Positions 15,759 through 23,774 of a stretch of DNA of 64,000 nucleotides are shown here, in pieces. Within the stretch, counting starts at the first letter, position 1; the number at the start of each line of letters is the position of its first letter. A program made the translations under genes and the position numbers. The DNA is from Polynucleobacter corsicus (GTDB lineage Bacteria > Pseudomonadota > Gammaproteobacteria > Burkholderiales > Burkholderiaceae), in the NCBI RefSeq assembly GCF_018688255.1, contig NZ_CP061314.1, positions 1,240,001 to 1,304,000 of the forward strand, given 5' to 3'. The notes below the pieces were generated by a model. The model did no database searches and was not told where the DNA came from. It saw only the letters and a list, made by a program, of their open reading frames with translations.

Positions 15759-16667
15759 TTAGGCACTTCTCTGCCTTACGGAAGAAACCAGTATTCCAGC
15801 CACAATCAGGACAAAAGCGAGGCCATGAAAAAGCTGGGGTGGATCCCCCAAAATGGCAGCAGAGAGAAGCGCCGTAAATAAGGGAATGAGATTAGCAAAG
15901 AATGCTGCCACCGTAGGCCCTGCACCATTCACCCCCAAACCCCAGCACCGATAAGCAATCAGGGACGGGCCAATGGCGACAAATAAGATCAATGCCCCGG
16001 TCCAGTAATTCAGGTCAAGAAAGGCGTGCCCTGTGGCAATTTCCGCACCCTCAAACAGCATCGTCCACAAAAATCCAATTAAGACCTGTGCCATCAAAAA
16101 TTCAGCCCATGGCCACTGCCGCTCAGTACTCGCTCCCGGGCGGCTAATCATCCAGCTATAAAAGGCCCAGAGAATCGTGGCCAACATAATGAGCAAATCA
16201 CCCATGACTACTTCCATACTCAAGAGACTGGCAGGCTCACCTCGCGTGAGGACTACAGTCACACCCACCAAAGAGACGACTGCCCCTAAGAGCTCAAGAA
16301 GCGTTGGCCTCACTTGATAAAAGATGGCGCCGATGAGGAGCATCCAGATCGGCATGCTCGCCCCAATGAGGGTGACATTAATTGCCGTCGAGGTTTGTAA
16401 GGCAAGATACAAGAGCACGTTATAGCTACCCACCCCCAATAATCCCAAGACGAGGAAGCGACTCTTGTTTTGCCACAGGGCGCTACCTGGCTTGAGGATT
16501 CGCCAGCCAAGAGGGAGTAGTAACAAGGCTGCTAAGCCCCAGCGGACAGCGCTGAGGGTGATCGGTGAAACACTGCCCACTAAGACTCTTCCTACTATTG
16601 CATTACCCGCCCAGAGGAGGGTCGCAAGCGTTAAATACAAGACGGTCGACAGGGGTATTTGAGGCAT
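15759..16667 (-). CDS. EamA/DMT-family transporter
   Basis: A 302-residue membrane protein with ten predicted helices in two EamA repeats (YLTLATLLWAGNAIVGRVLVG opens the first, GDLLIMLATILWAFYSWMISR the second). It is probably an exporter of small metabolites. I chose the ATG at 16667 (MPQIPLSTV), which places the first helix directly after the start. A TTG at 16709 would add 14 residues; neither start has a strong ribosome site. It is a different subfamily from the transporter at 13 kb. Confidence 0.88.
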   Translation of the reverse strand: MPQIPLSTVLYLTLATLLWAGNAIVGRVLVGSVSPITLSAVRWGLAALLLLPLGWRILKPGSALWQNKSRFLVLGLLGVGSYNVLLYLALQTSTAINVTLIGASMPIWMLLIGAIFYQVRPTLLELLGAVVSLVGVTVVLTRGEPASLLSMEVVMGDLLIMLATILWAFYSWMISRPGASTERQWPWAEFLMAQVLIGFLWTMLFEGAEIATGHAFLDLNYWTGALILFVAIGPSLIAYRCWGLGVNGAGPTVAAFFANLIPLFTALLSAAILGDPPQLFHGLAFVLIVAGILVSSVRQRSA

Positions 16668-16814
16668 TCGGAGGTATGTGGGTAAATGGGTGGCTGTTTT
16701 GAGCCTCAAGAAGGGCTTTGCCTACGCATTGTAGAAACAAATGCTCGGTATTGCTAAGATAGAGCTTAAATTAGCTCTTGCTCTCAGGCATTTGCAATAT
16801 ACAAAGGGGTTTTA

Positions 16815-17960
16815 GTGGCCATCATTACCAATATTGAAGATTTACGAGTTCTGCATCAGAAGCGCACCCCTAAGATGTTTTATGACTATGCAGACTCCGG
16901 GTCATGGACTGAATCAACCTACCGCGCCAATGAGTCGGATTTTCAGAAAATTAAACTGCGTCAGCGTGTCGCTGTCAATATGATTAACCGCACCACCAAA
17001 ACAACGATGGTCGGAGAAGAAGTTGCCATGCCAGTCGCATTGGCACCTACTGGACTAACCGGAATGCAACATGCTGATGGTGAAATTCTGGCGGCTCGAG
17101 CTGCAGAAAAATTTGGCGTCCCTTTCTGTCTTTCTACGATGAGTATTTGCTCGATTGAAGATGTGGCAGAACGCACTACTAAACCCTTTTGGTTTCAGCT
17201 CTATGTCATGAAAGACCGCGGCTTTATTGAGCGCCTCATTGAGCGAGCCAAAGCAGCTAAGTGCTCCGCCTTAGTTCTTACTCTAGATTTACAGATACTG
17301 GGACAGCGCCACAAGGATTTAAAAAACGGTTTGTCTGCACCACCAAAGCTGACGATCGCCAACATCATCAATATGATGACTAAGCCACGCTGGTGCATGG
17401 GGATGGCAATGACTCCCCGCAGAACTTTCCGCAACATTGTTGGTCATGCTACTGGAGTTGGCAATATGTCTTCCCTCTCCTCGTGGACCGCCGAGCAGTT
17501 CGACCCAGGCCTGAGCTGGGATGATGTGGAATGGATTAAAAAGCTATGGGGTGGCAAGTTAATTATTAAGGGCATCTTGGATGAAGAAGATGCGCGCTTT
17601 GCCGCTAATTCTGGTGCAGATGCTCTGATCGTTTCCAATCATGGTGGCCGTCAGTTGGATGGCGCGATCTCCAGCATTAAAGCATTGCCCGGCATCGTGA
17701 ATGCCGTTGGTAAAGATATTGAGGTCTGGATGGATGGTGGCATTCGTTCCGGACAAGATGTTTTGAAAGCCTGGGCCTTAGGAGCACGCGGCACATTGAT
17801 TGGTCGCCCCTTCCTCTATGGCTTGGGTGCTATGGGCGAGGCCGGTGTTACTAAATGCCTAGAGCTTATTCATAATGAATTAGATATCACTATGGCGTTT
17901 ACAGGGCACCGTGATATCCAGAATGTGACTAAAGATATTTTGTATCCAGGAACTTTTTAA
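16815..17960 (+). CDS. lldD: FMN-dependent L-lactate dehydrogenase / alpha-hydroxyacid oxidase
   Basis: A 381-residue member of the glycolate oxidase and L-lactate dehydrogenase family, membrane-associated flavoproteins that oxidise L-2-hydroxyacids and pass electrons to quinone. It starts MAIITNIEDLRVLHQKRTPKMFYDYADSG, carries PVALAPTGLTGMQHADGE for FMN binding, and has the catalytic His and Arg in SNHGGRQLDGA and the phosphate loop DGGIRSGQDVLKAWALGARGT. The start codon is GTG at 16815 with an AAGGGG ribosome site. L-lactate is the likely but not certain substrate. A membrane-protein gene begins two bases after its stop if the unusual start discussed there is right. Confidence 0.88.
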   Translation: MAIITNIEDLRVLHQKRTPKMFYDYADSGSWTESTYRANESDFQKIKLRQRVAVNMINRTTKTTMVGEEVAMPVALAPTGLTGMQHADGEILAARAAEKFGVPFCLSTMSICSIEDVAERTTKPFWFQLYVMKDRGFIERLIERAKAAKCSALVLTLDLQILGQRHKDLKNGLSAPPKLTIANIINMMTKPRWCMGMAMTPRRTFRNIVGHATGVGNMSSLSSWTAEQFDPGLSWDDVEWIKKLWGGKLIIKGILDEEDARFAANSGADALIVSNHGGRQLDGAISSIKALPGIVNAVGKDIEVWMDGGIRSGQDVLKAWALGARGTLIGRPFLYGLGAMGEAGVTKCLELIHNELDITMAFTGHRDIQNVTKDILYPGTF

Positions 17961-17961
17961 T

Positions 17962-18762
17962 ATTCCACACTTAGCTAATTATCCCGAACTCGTTTTTATC
18001 ATCTCTGCTGTAGCCCTCTCGGGTTCAGTATGGTTTGGTAATGTAGTACTCAGCAAGTACCGGACCAAAGACACTGAGACCTCGGCAGATTTGGGGATCA
18101 TCCAGACTGCAACGCTTACATTGCTCGGTCTCATCATTGGCTTTACCTTTTCAATGGCAATCGCTAGATACGACTTGAGGCAGACTTATGAGGAGGCGGA
18201 GGCAAATGCCATCGGTACTGAGTTCTTAAGAGTAGATCTCTTACCCAGTAAAACTGCAGAATCCATCAAGGGACTTCTCAACGAATATCTTGATCAGCGT
18301 ATCTTGTTTTATTCTAAGCAAGATCAAGAGACGGCTAAGCAAATTACGAAACGCACCATTGCTTTAGAGAATGCGATGTGGAACGAACTACTCCCTGTAG
18401 CACGCACACAATCAACCCCAACCATTGCGCTAGTGGTCTCTGGAATGAATGATGTCATCAACTCCCAAGGCTATACCCAGGCGGCTTGGTGGAACCGTAT
18501 CCCGACTGCGGCTTGGTGGCTGATGTCTGCAATCGCGATTGCAGCCAATATATTGGTAGGCTTTGGTGCGCGGAACTTTAAACCGAATGTCGTCCTTTTT
18601 ATGATTTTCCCAACCATGATTGCTATTGCCTTCTTTCTGATTGCAGACATTGATAGCCCTCGTGGTGGTGTTATTCGCATCGATCCACGAAATCTCATCG
18701 ACCTAAAAAACAATATGAGCCCCGCAAATGGCTCAGTCCCCACCAGAGGCATTCATAAATGA
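17962..18762 (+). CDS. DUF4239 (bestrophin-like) membrane protein with apparent ATT start
   Basis: A membrane protein of about 266 residues. Conserved marks are TATLTLLGLIIGFTFSMAIARYD, YEEAEANAIGTEFLRVDLLP and two C-terminal helices. The family normally has an N-terminal helix about 35 residues before the first of these blocks. That helix is encoded here (YPELVFIISAVALSGSVWFG, 17977-18036), but there is no ATG, GTG or TTG in frame before TTG 18091. The frame is open from 17929. ATT at 17962, with AGGAA at 17948-17952, is the best candidate start. Starting at TTG 18091 would lose the helix. Function unknown; the family is annotated as bestrophin-like. Confidence 0.7.
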   Translation: MPHLANYPELVFIISAVALSGSVWFGNVVLSKYRTKDTETSADLGIIQTATLTLLGLIIGFTFSMAIARYDLRQTYEEAEANAIGTEFLRVDLLPSKTAESIKGLLNEYLDQRILFYSKQDQETAKQITKRTIALENAMWNELLPVARTQSTPTIALVVSGMNDVINSQGYTQAAWWNRIPTAAWWLMSAIAIAANILVGFGARNFKPNVVLFMIFPTMIAIAFFLIADIDSPRGGVIRIDPRNLIDLKNNMSPANGSVPTRGIHK

Positions 18763-18950
18763 AGCGCATTGTTGACGTATATAAAGATAGGGGTCGAGAG
18801 CTTGTGTGGACTTATGTTGTTCACCTTGGCAATCTTGAATTTCACCCGGCCCAAGCTGATTTTGAGCAAGAGGCGCTACGACTCTCTCAACTTGATAAAC
18901 GCGGTACGCCAAGCGAGTTGAGCGCCAGAGCTAGACTTACCGTTCGATAA
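18759..18950 (+). CDS. Small hypothetical protein
   Basis: A 63-residue soluble, charged protein (KRIVDVYKDRGRELVWTYVVHLGNLEFHP...). Its ATG overlaps the stop of the DUF4239 gene (ATGA), which suggests translational coupling. I do not recognise a family, and the composition gives no function. Confidence 0.5.
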   Translation: MKRIVDVYKDRGRELVWTYVVHLGNLEFHPAQADFEQEALRLSQLDKRGTPSELSARARLTVR

Positions 18951-18972
18951 TTTCTTACCTTAGTTCCGAAAT

Positions 18973-19149
18973 ATGAAACCTTTAAGCAAAAAAGCCAAGA
19001 TGGCAGTGGGATGGACAATTTTAATGACCGTCACTGGCACTGCCATGATTCATCAATGGGAATTCTTTGCAATGGGATGCGCGTCTATTGCAATGCTACT
19101 CGTTGCAAACCACTATGGCCTATTAAAAGACCCCGAAGACAAAAAATAA
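18973..19149 (+). CDS. Small two-helix membrane protein
   Basis: A 58-residue frame starting MKPLSKKAKMAVGWTILM and ending GLLKDPEDKK. It has a basic N-terminus, two hydrophobic segments (about 11-26 and 30-47) separated by a short HQWEF turn, and a charged tail, as in small inner-membrane proteins. It lies 22 bases behind the 63-residue gene, in the same direction, and the Old Yellow Enzyme terminator begins at its stop codon. Function unknown. Confidence 0.55.
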   Translation: MKPLSKKAKMAVGWTILMTVTGTAMIHQWEFFAMGCASIAMLLVANHYGLLKDPEDKK

Positions 19150-19173
19150 GGCCCCTATCTTTCGATAGCGGCC
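19150..19173 (-). terminator. Terminator of the Old Yellow Enzyme gene
   Basis: GGCC-C-CTATC, loop TTTC, GATAG-C-GGCC, with one C-C mismatch in the stem. On the minus strand it is followed by TTATTTTTTG. It sits 20 bases behind the gene that ends at 19193. Confidence 0.75.
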
Positions 19174-19192
19174 CTGATCAATCTTTAGTAGA

Positions 19193-20293
19193 TTAGAGCG
19201 TTGGGTAGTCTGTATATCCTACTTCTGCCCCACCGTAAAAAGTGGCGCGGTTGTAAGCATTGAGCGCAGCACCCTGCTTAAAGCGCTCAGCCAAATCTGG
19301 ATTAGAGATATACAAACGACCATAAGCCACCGCATCTGCTAAGCCAGCTTCCAAAACAGCTTCGCCCATGGCTTGGTCATATCCACCAGCACTAATGAAT
19401 TGACCATGATAGATCGCACGGAACATCTCTGAAGTAACGGGTGCCTCTGTGTTCACTTGATCATTGCCACCTGCACTGGTAGAGCGCGGTTCGATCATAT
19501 GTACATAAGATAGGTGATAGCCATTGAGTTTCTGAATCACCGCGGTGAACAAGGCAACTGGATCGCTGTCAGCCATATCATTAAAGCTGCCATAGGGTGA
19601 TAAGCGCACACCGATACGATCGCTTGGGTATATTTTGGAAATGGATTCAATCACCTCGCCCAATAAGCGCATGCGGTTTTCAATTGATCCGCCATAGCCA
19701 TCGGTACGTTGATTCGTTTTGTCTTGCAAAAACTGATCAAGTAAATAGCCATTCGCAGAATGAATTTCCACGCCATCGAAACCTGCCGCTTTTGCATTAG
19801 CAGCAGCCAATTCAAAATCTTTCAAAAGATGGGTAATATCTTCAGTAGTCATCGCCTTAGGCGTTTCGTAATCGTGCAATTTCCAATCAGCACCGTAAGT
19901 TTGACCAGCAGGTGCAATCGCAGATGGCGCCTCAGGAATGCCCTGCTCGGGATGCAAAGAAGAATGAGAGATACGTCCAACATGCCATAACTGCGCAATC
20001 ATCTTGCCACCTTTGGCATGCACCGCACTCACAATCTCTTTCCAAGCGGCTGTTTGCTCACCAGAATAAATTCCAGGCGTTGCTGGATAGCCTTTACCAA
20101 TAGCAGAAATTTGCGTTGCCTCGCTGATGATGAGGCCAGCAGTTGCCCTTTGCTCGTAGTAAGTTTTTGCCAGGGGGTGTGGCACATCCCCATCAATCGC
20201 CCGCATTCTAGTAAGGGGCGCCATCACCAGGCGATTCTTTAATTCAATCGCGCCAAGCTTGACGGGGGTAAACATGATTTCTTTTCCAGACAT
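19193..20293 (-). CDS. Old Yellow Enzyme-type alkene reductase
   Basis: A 366-residue FMN-dependent NADPH:alkene reductase (NemA/XenB type), which reduces activated C=C bonds and nitro compounds. Marks are FTPVKLGAIELKNRLVMAPLTR at the start, IAQLWHVGRISH, the substrate-binding His/Asn pair in EIHSANGYLLDQFLQD, and RTDGYGGSIENRMR. The physiological substrate is unknown. An internal ATG at 20275 (MFTPVKLG) matches the usual N-terminus equally well and has a GGA-rich site. OxyR lies upstream on the same strand. Confidence 0.9.
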   Translation of the reverse strand: MSGKEIMFTPVKLGAIELKNRLVMAPLTRMRAIDGDVPHPLAKTYYEQRATAGLIISEATQISAIGKGYPATPGIYSGEQTAAWKEIVSAVHAKGGKMIAQLWHVGRISHSSLHPEQGIPEAPSAIAPAGQTYGADWKLHDYETPKAMTTEDITHLLKDFELAAANAKAAGFDGVEIHSANGYLLDQFLQDKTNQRTDGYGGSIENRMRLLGEVIESISKIYPSDRIGVRLSPYGSFNDMADSDPVALFTAVIQKLNGYHLSYVHMIEPRSTSAGGNDQVNTEAPVTSEMFRAIYHGQFISAGGYDQAMGEAVLEAGLADAVAYGRLYISNPDLAERFKQGAALNAYNRATFYGGAEVGYTDYPTL

Positions 20294-20372
20294 AACTACT
20301 TTCTTTTTTGGGGTGAATACTTCAATTGATGCGCAACTTTAGCAGGGATATTACAACGCTGCCGATACCATA

Positions 20373-21320
20373 CTAGACCTTTTGAGCGCTCTTTCGGCTA
20401 CTGCGATTCATTTTTGGGCTTGATTGGAATCTTGACTCAATGCGCTCGGCAAGTGCTTGAAACTCATCATGATGTGCAGTAGATAAACGGGCGACAAGAG
20501 CAATCACTCTATTAGGGGCAGGTGGGGCTAGGGAGCGAGCAACCAATGTCGTGCCATTTAAAATCCCTCCTTTTACCGCCATCTCAGGAAGCAGCGCAAT
20601 ACCCATGCCAGACTCCACCATTTGCAACAACGTAAGCAAGCTAGTTGCCTCCATGCCCTCGGCATTGCGAATATCAGAATGCTTACAAGCTTGCATCGTG
20701 TGATCACGCAGGCAATGGCCCTCCTCCAGCAAAAGTAGCCTCTCTGCCATTTTGGTAGGCAAATGAATTTCCTTGCCCTTTAATGCAGGATCATTTGCAC
20801 CTGCAACCAACCAAAATTCATCGACAAAAAGCTCTTTCACCAAGAGGCCGGCTGTGTCATAGGGCAATGCAATTAATGCAAAATCGAGTTGATGATCTGC
20901 TAAACGCGCCAACAGATTAGCGGTCAAATCTTCACGCAACGCAATTTTTAGCTTCGGGTAGCGCTCCCGAATATCAGGCAACACGTTTGGCAATAAAAAT
21001 GGCGTGATAGTTGGGATCACTCCCAATCGAATTGTCCCTGCCATTGGTTCACCCGAGGCGCTCGCATATTCCACGAGATCTTGAGACGAGGTCAAGATCA
21101 CCTTAGCCCTTTCTAAAATATCTTCACCGATTGGAGTGATGGCTACATTTTGCCTATCCCGCTCTACTAGGCGGACTCCCAAAACATCCTCCAGCTCTTT
21201 TAAACCGGCGCTTAAGGTAGATTGACCTACGAAGCAGACCTCTGCAGCCCTAGTAAAATTGAGCTCTTGAGCAACCGCTACAAAATAGCGAAGTTGTCGT
21301 AATGAAGGTAAAGCAGCCAT
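20373..21320 (-). CDS. oxyR: LysR-type peroxide regulator OxyR
   Basis: A 315-residue LysR-family regulator. The N-terminal winged helix is LRQLRYFVAVAQELNFTRAAEVCFVGQSTLSAGLKELED. The regulatory domain holds both redox cysteines of OxyR, C203 and C212 in EEGHCLRDHTMQACKHSD, with the same nine-residue spacing as C199 and C208 of Escherichia coli OxyR. Peroxide forms a disulfide there and activates transcription of antioxidant genes. The gene diverges from rubredoxin across 195 bases. Confidence 0.93.
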   Translation of the reverse strand: MAALPSLRQLRYFVAVAQELNFTRAAEVCFVGQSTLSAGLKELEDVLGVRLVERDRQNVAITPIGEDILERAKVILTSSQDLVEYASASGEPMAGTIRLGVIPTITPFLLPNVLPDIRERYPKLKIALREDLTANLLARLADHQLDFALIALPYDTAGLLVKELFVDEFWLVAGANDPALKGKEIHLPTKMAERLLLLEEGHCLRDHTMQACKHSDIRNAEGMEATSLLTLLQMVESGMGIALLPEMAVKGGILNGTTLVARSLAPPAPNRVIALVARLSTAHHDEFQALAERIESRFQSSPKMNRSSRKSAQKV

Positions 21321-21346
21321 GATCTGTCCTTATCCCTATAATCTAA

Positions 21347-21357
21347 TTATCAGATAA
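21347..21357. promoter_or_regulatory. Candidate OxyR autoregulatory site
   Basis: TTATC-A-GATAA, an 11-base palindrome within an AT-rich block (21335-21370), lies about 30 bases upstream of the oxyR start. It has the T-N-A dyad look of LysR sites and would allow OxyR to act on itself. The four-part ATAG/CTAT pattern of enteric OxyR sites is only poorly matched. Confidence 0.35.
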
Positions 21358-21466
21358 ATAATATCATTCCCATTCACCTTATAAATCATTGTTTGCTTGA
21401 TTCTTTGTTTTTTTCTTGTTTACTTGTTAGATACAAAGCAATGAGAACTTTAGCTAGCAAGTGAAT

Positions 21467-21494
21467 TTGAAATTCCATTTAAACTGCCTTTAAT
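21467..21494 (+). promoter_or_regulatory. Candidate sigma-70 promoter for rubredoxin
   Basis: TTGAAA (21467-21472), a 16-base spacer and TTTAAT (21489-21494) each match the consensus at five of six positions. A start near 21501 would leave a short leader with the AAGGAA ribosome site just before the ATG at 21516. Confidence 0.5.
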
Positions 21495-21515
21495 CCATTA
21501 CAACAAGGAATCCCC

Positions 21516-21683
21516 ATGAAATCTTGGCAATGTATCGTTTGTGGTTTTGTCTATGACGAGGCGAAAGGCTTGCCTGAAGACGGCATTCCTGCCGGCACTG
21601 CTTGGGCTGACATCCCTGACGATTGGGAATGCCCCGATTGTGGCGTATCAAAATCCGACTTTGAAATGGTGCAAGTTTCCTAA
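21516..21683 (+). CDS. Rubredoxin
   Basis: A 55-residue rubredoxin, a one-iron electron carrier. The iron is held by two CxxC(G) knuckles: C6 and C9 in WQCIVCGFVYDEA and the pair in WECPDCGVSKSDF. Length and the PEDGIPAGTAWADIPDDW core are typical. The gene has an AAGGAA site and is followed after 48 bases by its probable reductase. Next to oxyR it likely serves oxidative-stress or alkane-type electron transfer. Confidence 0.96.
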   Translation: MKSWQCIVCGFVYDEAKGLPEDGIPAGTAWADIPDDWECPDCGVSKSDFEMVQVS

Positions 21684-21731
21684 CTCAAGCCACACGCAAC
21701 ACCTTTAAACGCATTATTAGGGAGTCCAGTT

Positions 21732-22898
21732 TTGGATCATCAGAATCAATCATCCCCATCGGGGATTGTCATTATTGGTAGCGGCCTAGCTGGCTACACC
21801 GTCATTCGTGAGCTTCGCAAAATAGATAAGGCAACTCCGATTACTCTTGTAACAAGAGAGCCAGGATACTTTTACTCTAAGCCGATGCTCTCTACAGCAT
21901 TGGCAAGCAGCAAATCTGCAGAGCAATTGATTTCTACTAACGCCGAGGGCATGGCAACACAGCTAGATATTACGATTCTGGGCGATGCTGATGTCACTGC
22001 AATTGATACCACCGCACAAACGATCACTACTTCTACAGGCAGTATCTCCTATGGGAAGTTAGTACTGGGATTAGGGGCTGATCAGATTCGCCTAACCCTA
22101 GAAGGCAATGCAGCAGATGAAGTAATTACCGTCAATGATTTGGAGGACTACGCCCAATTTCGCAAGACGATTGAAGGCAAAAAACGAATCGCTATTTTAG
22201 GTGCCGGCCTCATTGGATGTGAGTTTGCAAATGATTTGGTTTTAGGTTTATATGAAGTCGATGTCATCGACTTAGCACCACAGGCTTTGGGTAGACTCCT
22301 TCCCGAGGTAGCAGCACAAGCACTTCAGGCTAAGCTCAGTACAGCAGGCGTTCGTTGGCACTTCGCTACTACCGTGCAGTCAATTGATCGAAGCGGCGAT
22401 TCTCTCTCGATTACACTTGCCAACGGATCTGTAATTCATAGTGATGCATTTCTATCCGCTGTCGGTTTAAAGCCTCGCTTAGATTTAGCTCAATCAGCCG
22501 GAATTGCCACAGGCGCAGGCATTACAGTGAATCGTCATTTAGAAACTAGCGCGAAGAATGTTTATGCTATTGGCGACTGCGCCGAAGTCGAAGGTTTGGT
22601 TCTGCCTTATGTCATGCCAATCATGCAGGCAGCGCGGGCTTTAGCACCCAACCTGCTTGGACAACTCACTGCACTCAGTTATCCCGCTATGCCGGTAATG
22701 GTGAAGACCCCCGCCCTGCCAACGATTGTTTCACCACCGGCCAAGGATGCGGTTGGTGACTGGAAAATCAATTCGGTGGAAGGCGGTCTCGAAGCGCGCT
22801 TTGAATCTAGTGACGGCAAGCTACTCGGCTTTGCCCTTATGGGAACAGCCACTGCACAACGTGGCGCACTGACAAAAGAGTTGCCGCCCATCTTGTAA
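21732..22898 (+). CDS. Rubredoxin-NAD(+) reductase-type FAD oxidoreductase
   Basis: A 388-residue flavoprotein of the pyridine nucleotide-disulfide reductase fold. It carries the FAD motif GSGLAGYTVIRELRK (about 15-29), the NAD(P) motif GAGLIGCEFANDL (about 157-169) and the second FAD contact VYAIGDCAEVEG (about 277-288). Similarity to AlkT/RubB and the position right behind rubredoxin make rubredoxin reduction the likely role. The start is TTG at 21732, preceded by AGGGAG. A bidirectional terminator follows. Confidence 0.88.
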   Translation: MDHQNQSSPSGIVIIGSGLAGYTVIRELRKIDKATPITLVTREPGYFYSKPMLSTALASSKSAEQLISTNAEGMATQLDITILGDADVTAIDTTAQTITTSTGSISYGKLVLGLGADQIRLTLEGNAADEVITVNDLEDYAQFRKTIEGKKRIAILGAGLIGCEFANDLVLGLYEVDVIDLAPQALGRLLPEVAAQALQAKLSTAGVRWHFATTVQSIDRSGDSLSITLANGSVIHSDAFLSAVGLKPRLDLAQSAGIATGAGITVNRHLETSAKNVYAIGDCAEVEGLVLPYVMPIMQAARALAPNLLGQLTALSYPAMPVMVKTPALPTIVSPPAKDAVGDWKINSVEGGLEARFESSDGKLLGFALMGTATAQRGALTKELPPIL

Positions 22899-22941
22899 TC
22901 AAGCTGACTGATTGCTGTCTCTCAAGGATCCGCACCAAAGA

Positions 22942-22966
22942 AAAAGGCCCGCTCAGCGGGCCTTTT
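22942..22966. terminator. Bidirectional terminator
   Basis: GGCCCGC (22946-22952), loop TCA, GCGGGCC (22956-22962), flanked by A-rich and T-rich tracts, between the convergent rubredoxin reductase and PuuD-like genes. It fits termination from both sides. Confidence 0.9.
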
Positions 22967-22988
22967 GCATGAACTAAGACAGCTTACT

Positions 22989-23582
22989 TTATGAAGCAAT
23001 CACAAACCAAGTTGTGTTGTGTGATTGAGCACTCATCAAAAATAACATTGGGATAGAGAGCATTGTATTCAAACGGGAAGTTAACATCGCAATGCGTGCA
23101 GACTTTGCTTTAACATCAGACTCAACCGCAACGATGCCAAGAGCACGTTTTTGATTTGGCCAAATAATGAACCAAACGTTAAAGGCCATGATCAAGGCAA
23201 TCCACATGCCTAGACCGATTGCACGGAAAGGAGCTTGCAAAGTAAATGCTTGGTGGGCATATCCATTCAATATGGATAAAACCAAACCACTAAGTACAGT
23301 CGCTAAGGCAGCCCAACGGAACCAAAAGAGTGCTGTTGGAGCGATTACTTTTCCGATTGCCGGCTTTTGCTCATCCGGAATCTTTGACATGGATGGAATC
23401 TGCACAAAATTGAAATACCAAAGTAAGCCTATCCACATCACGCCAACCATCACGTGAATCCAGCGGAATAAAAATGGCAACTCAACTGATCCGAGGTTTG
23501 CGCCCAAGGCAAGGACGATCAATGCGAGGAGCACAAAGCCAGCTAAAACAGTGCGGCCTAATGAGGTAAAGATAGATGACAT
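22989..23582 (-). CDS. PuuD-like integral membrane protein
   Basis: A 197-residue membrane protein with five to six hydrophobic helices. The segment LFRWIHVMVGVMWIGLLWYFNFVQIP and the later AFNVWFIIWPNQKRALG match the membrane part of the PuuD-type urate hydroxylase family (DUF989). The cytochrome c domain found in full PuuD proteins is absent. No purine genes lie nearby, so urate oxidation should not be assumed. The start has an AAGGAAG site. Confidence 0.7.
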   Translation of the reverse strand: MSSIFTSLGRTVLAGFVLLALIVLALGANLGSVELPFLFRWIHVMVGVMWIGLLWYFNFVQIPSMSKIPDEQKPAIGKVIAPTALFWFRWAALATVLSGLVLSILNGYAHQAFTLQAPFRAIGLGMWIALIMAFNVWFIIWPNQKRALGIVAVESDVKAKSARIAMLTSRLNTMLSIPMLFLMSAQSHNTTWFVIAS

Positions 23583-23774
23583 GAGAGCTTCCTTAAGAAA
23601 GGTAAATATATCAGGCAGGATTAAGCAACATTCTTACTTGCAAAATCCAAGTTCACTACATTATAAAACGTAATAATGAGTAGCCATAACAGCCACAACC
23701 GCCCTAACTATAGACGATTATGGCCGATTTGTTGGGTACGAGGCACCATGGAGGCCTAGTGACCCTTTTAAAGA
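23583..23774. other. 192-base spacer without recognised gene
   Basis: This lies between the end of the 3-hydroxybutyrate dehydrogenase gene and the start of the PuuD-like gene, both on the minus strand. It probably carries the promoter of the latter (AT-rich block near 23640-23680). I see no RNA gene, repeat or terminator. Confidence 0.35.
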
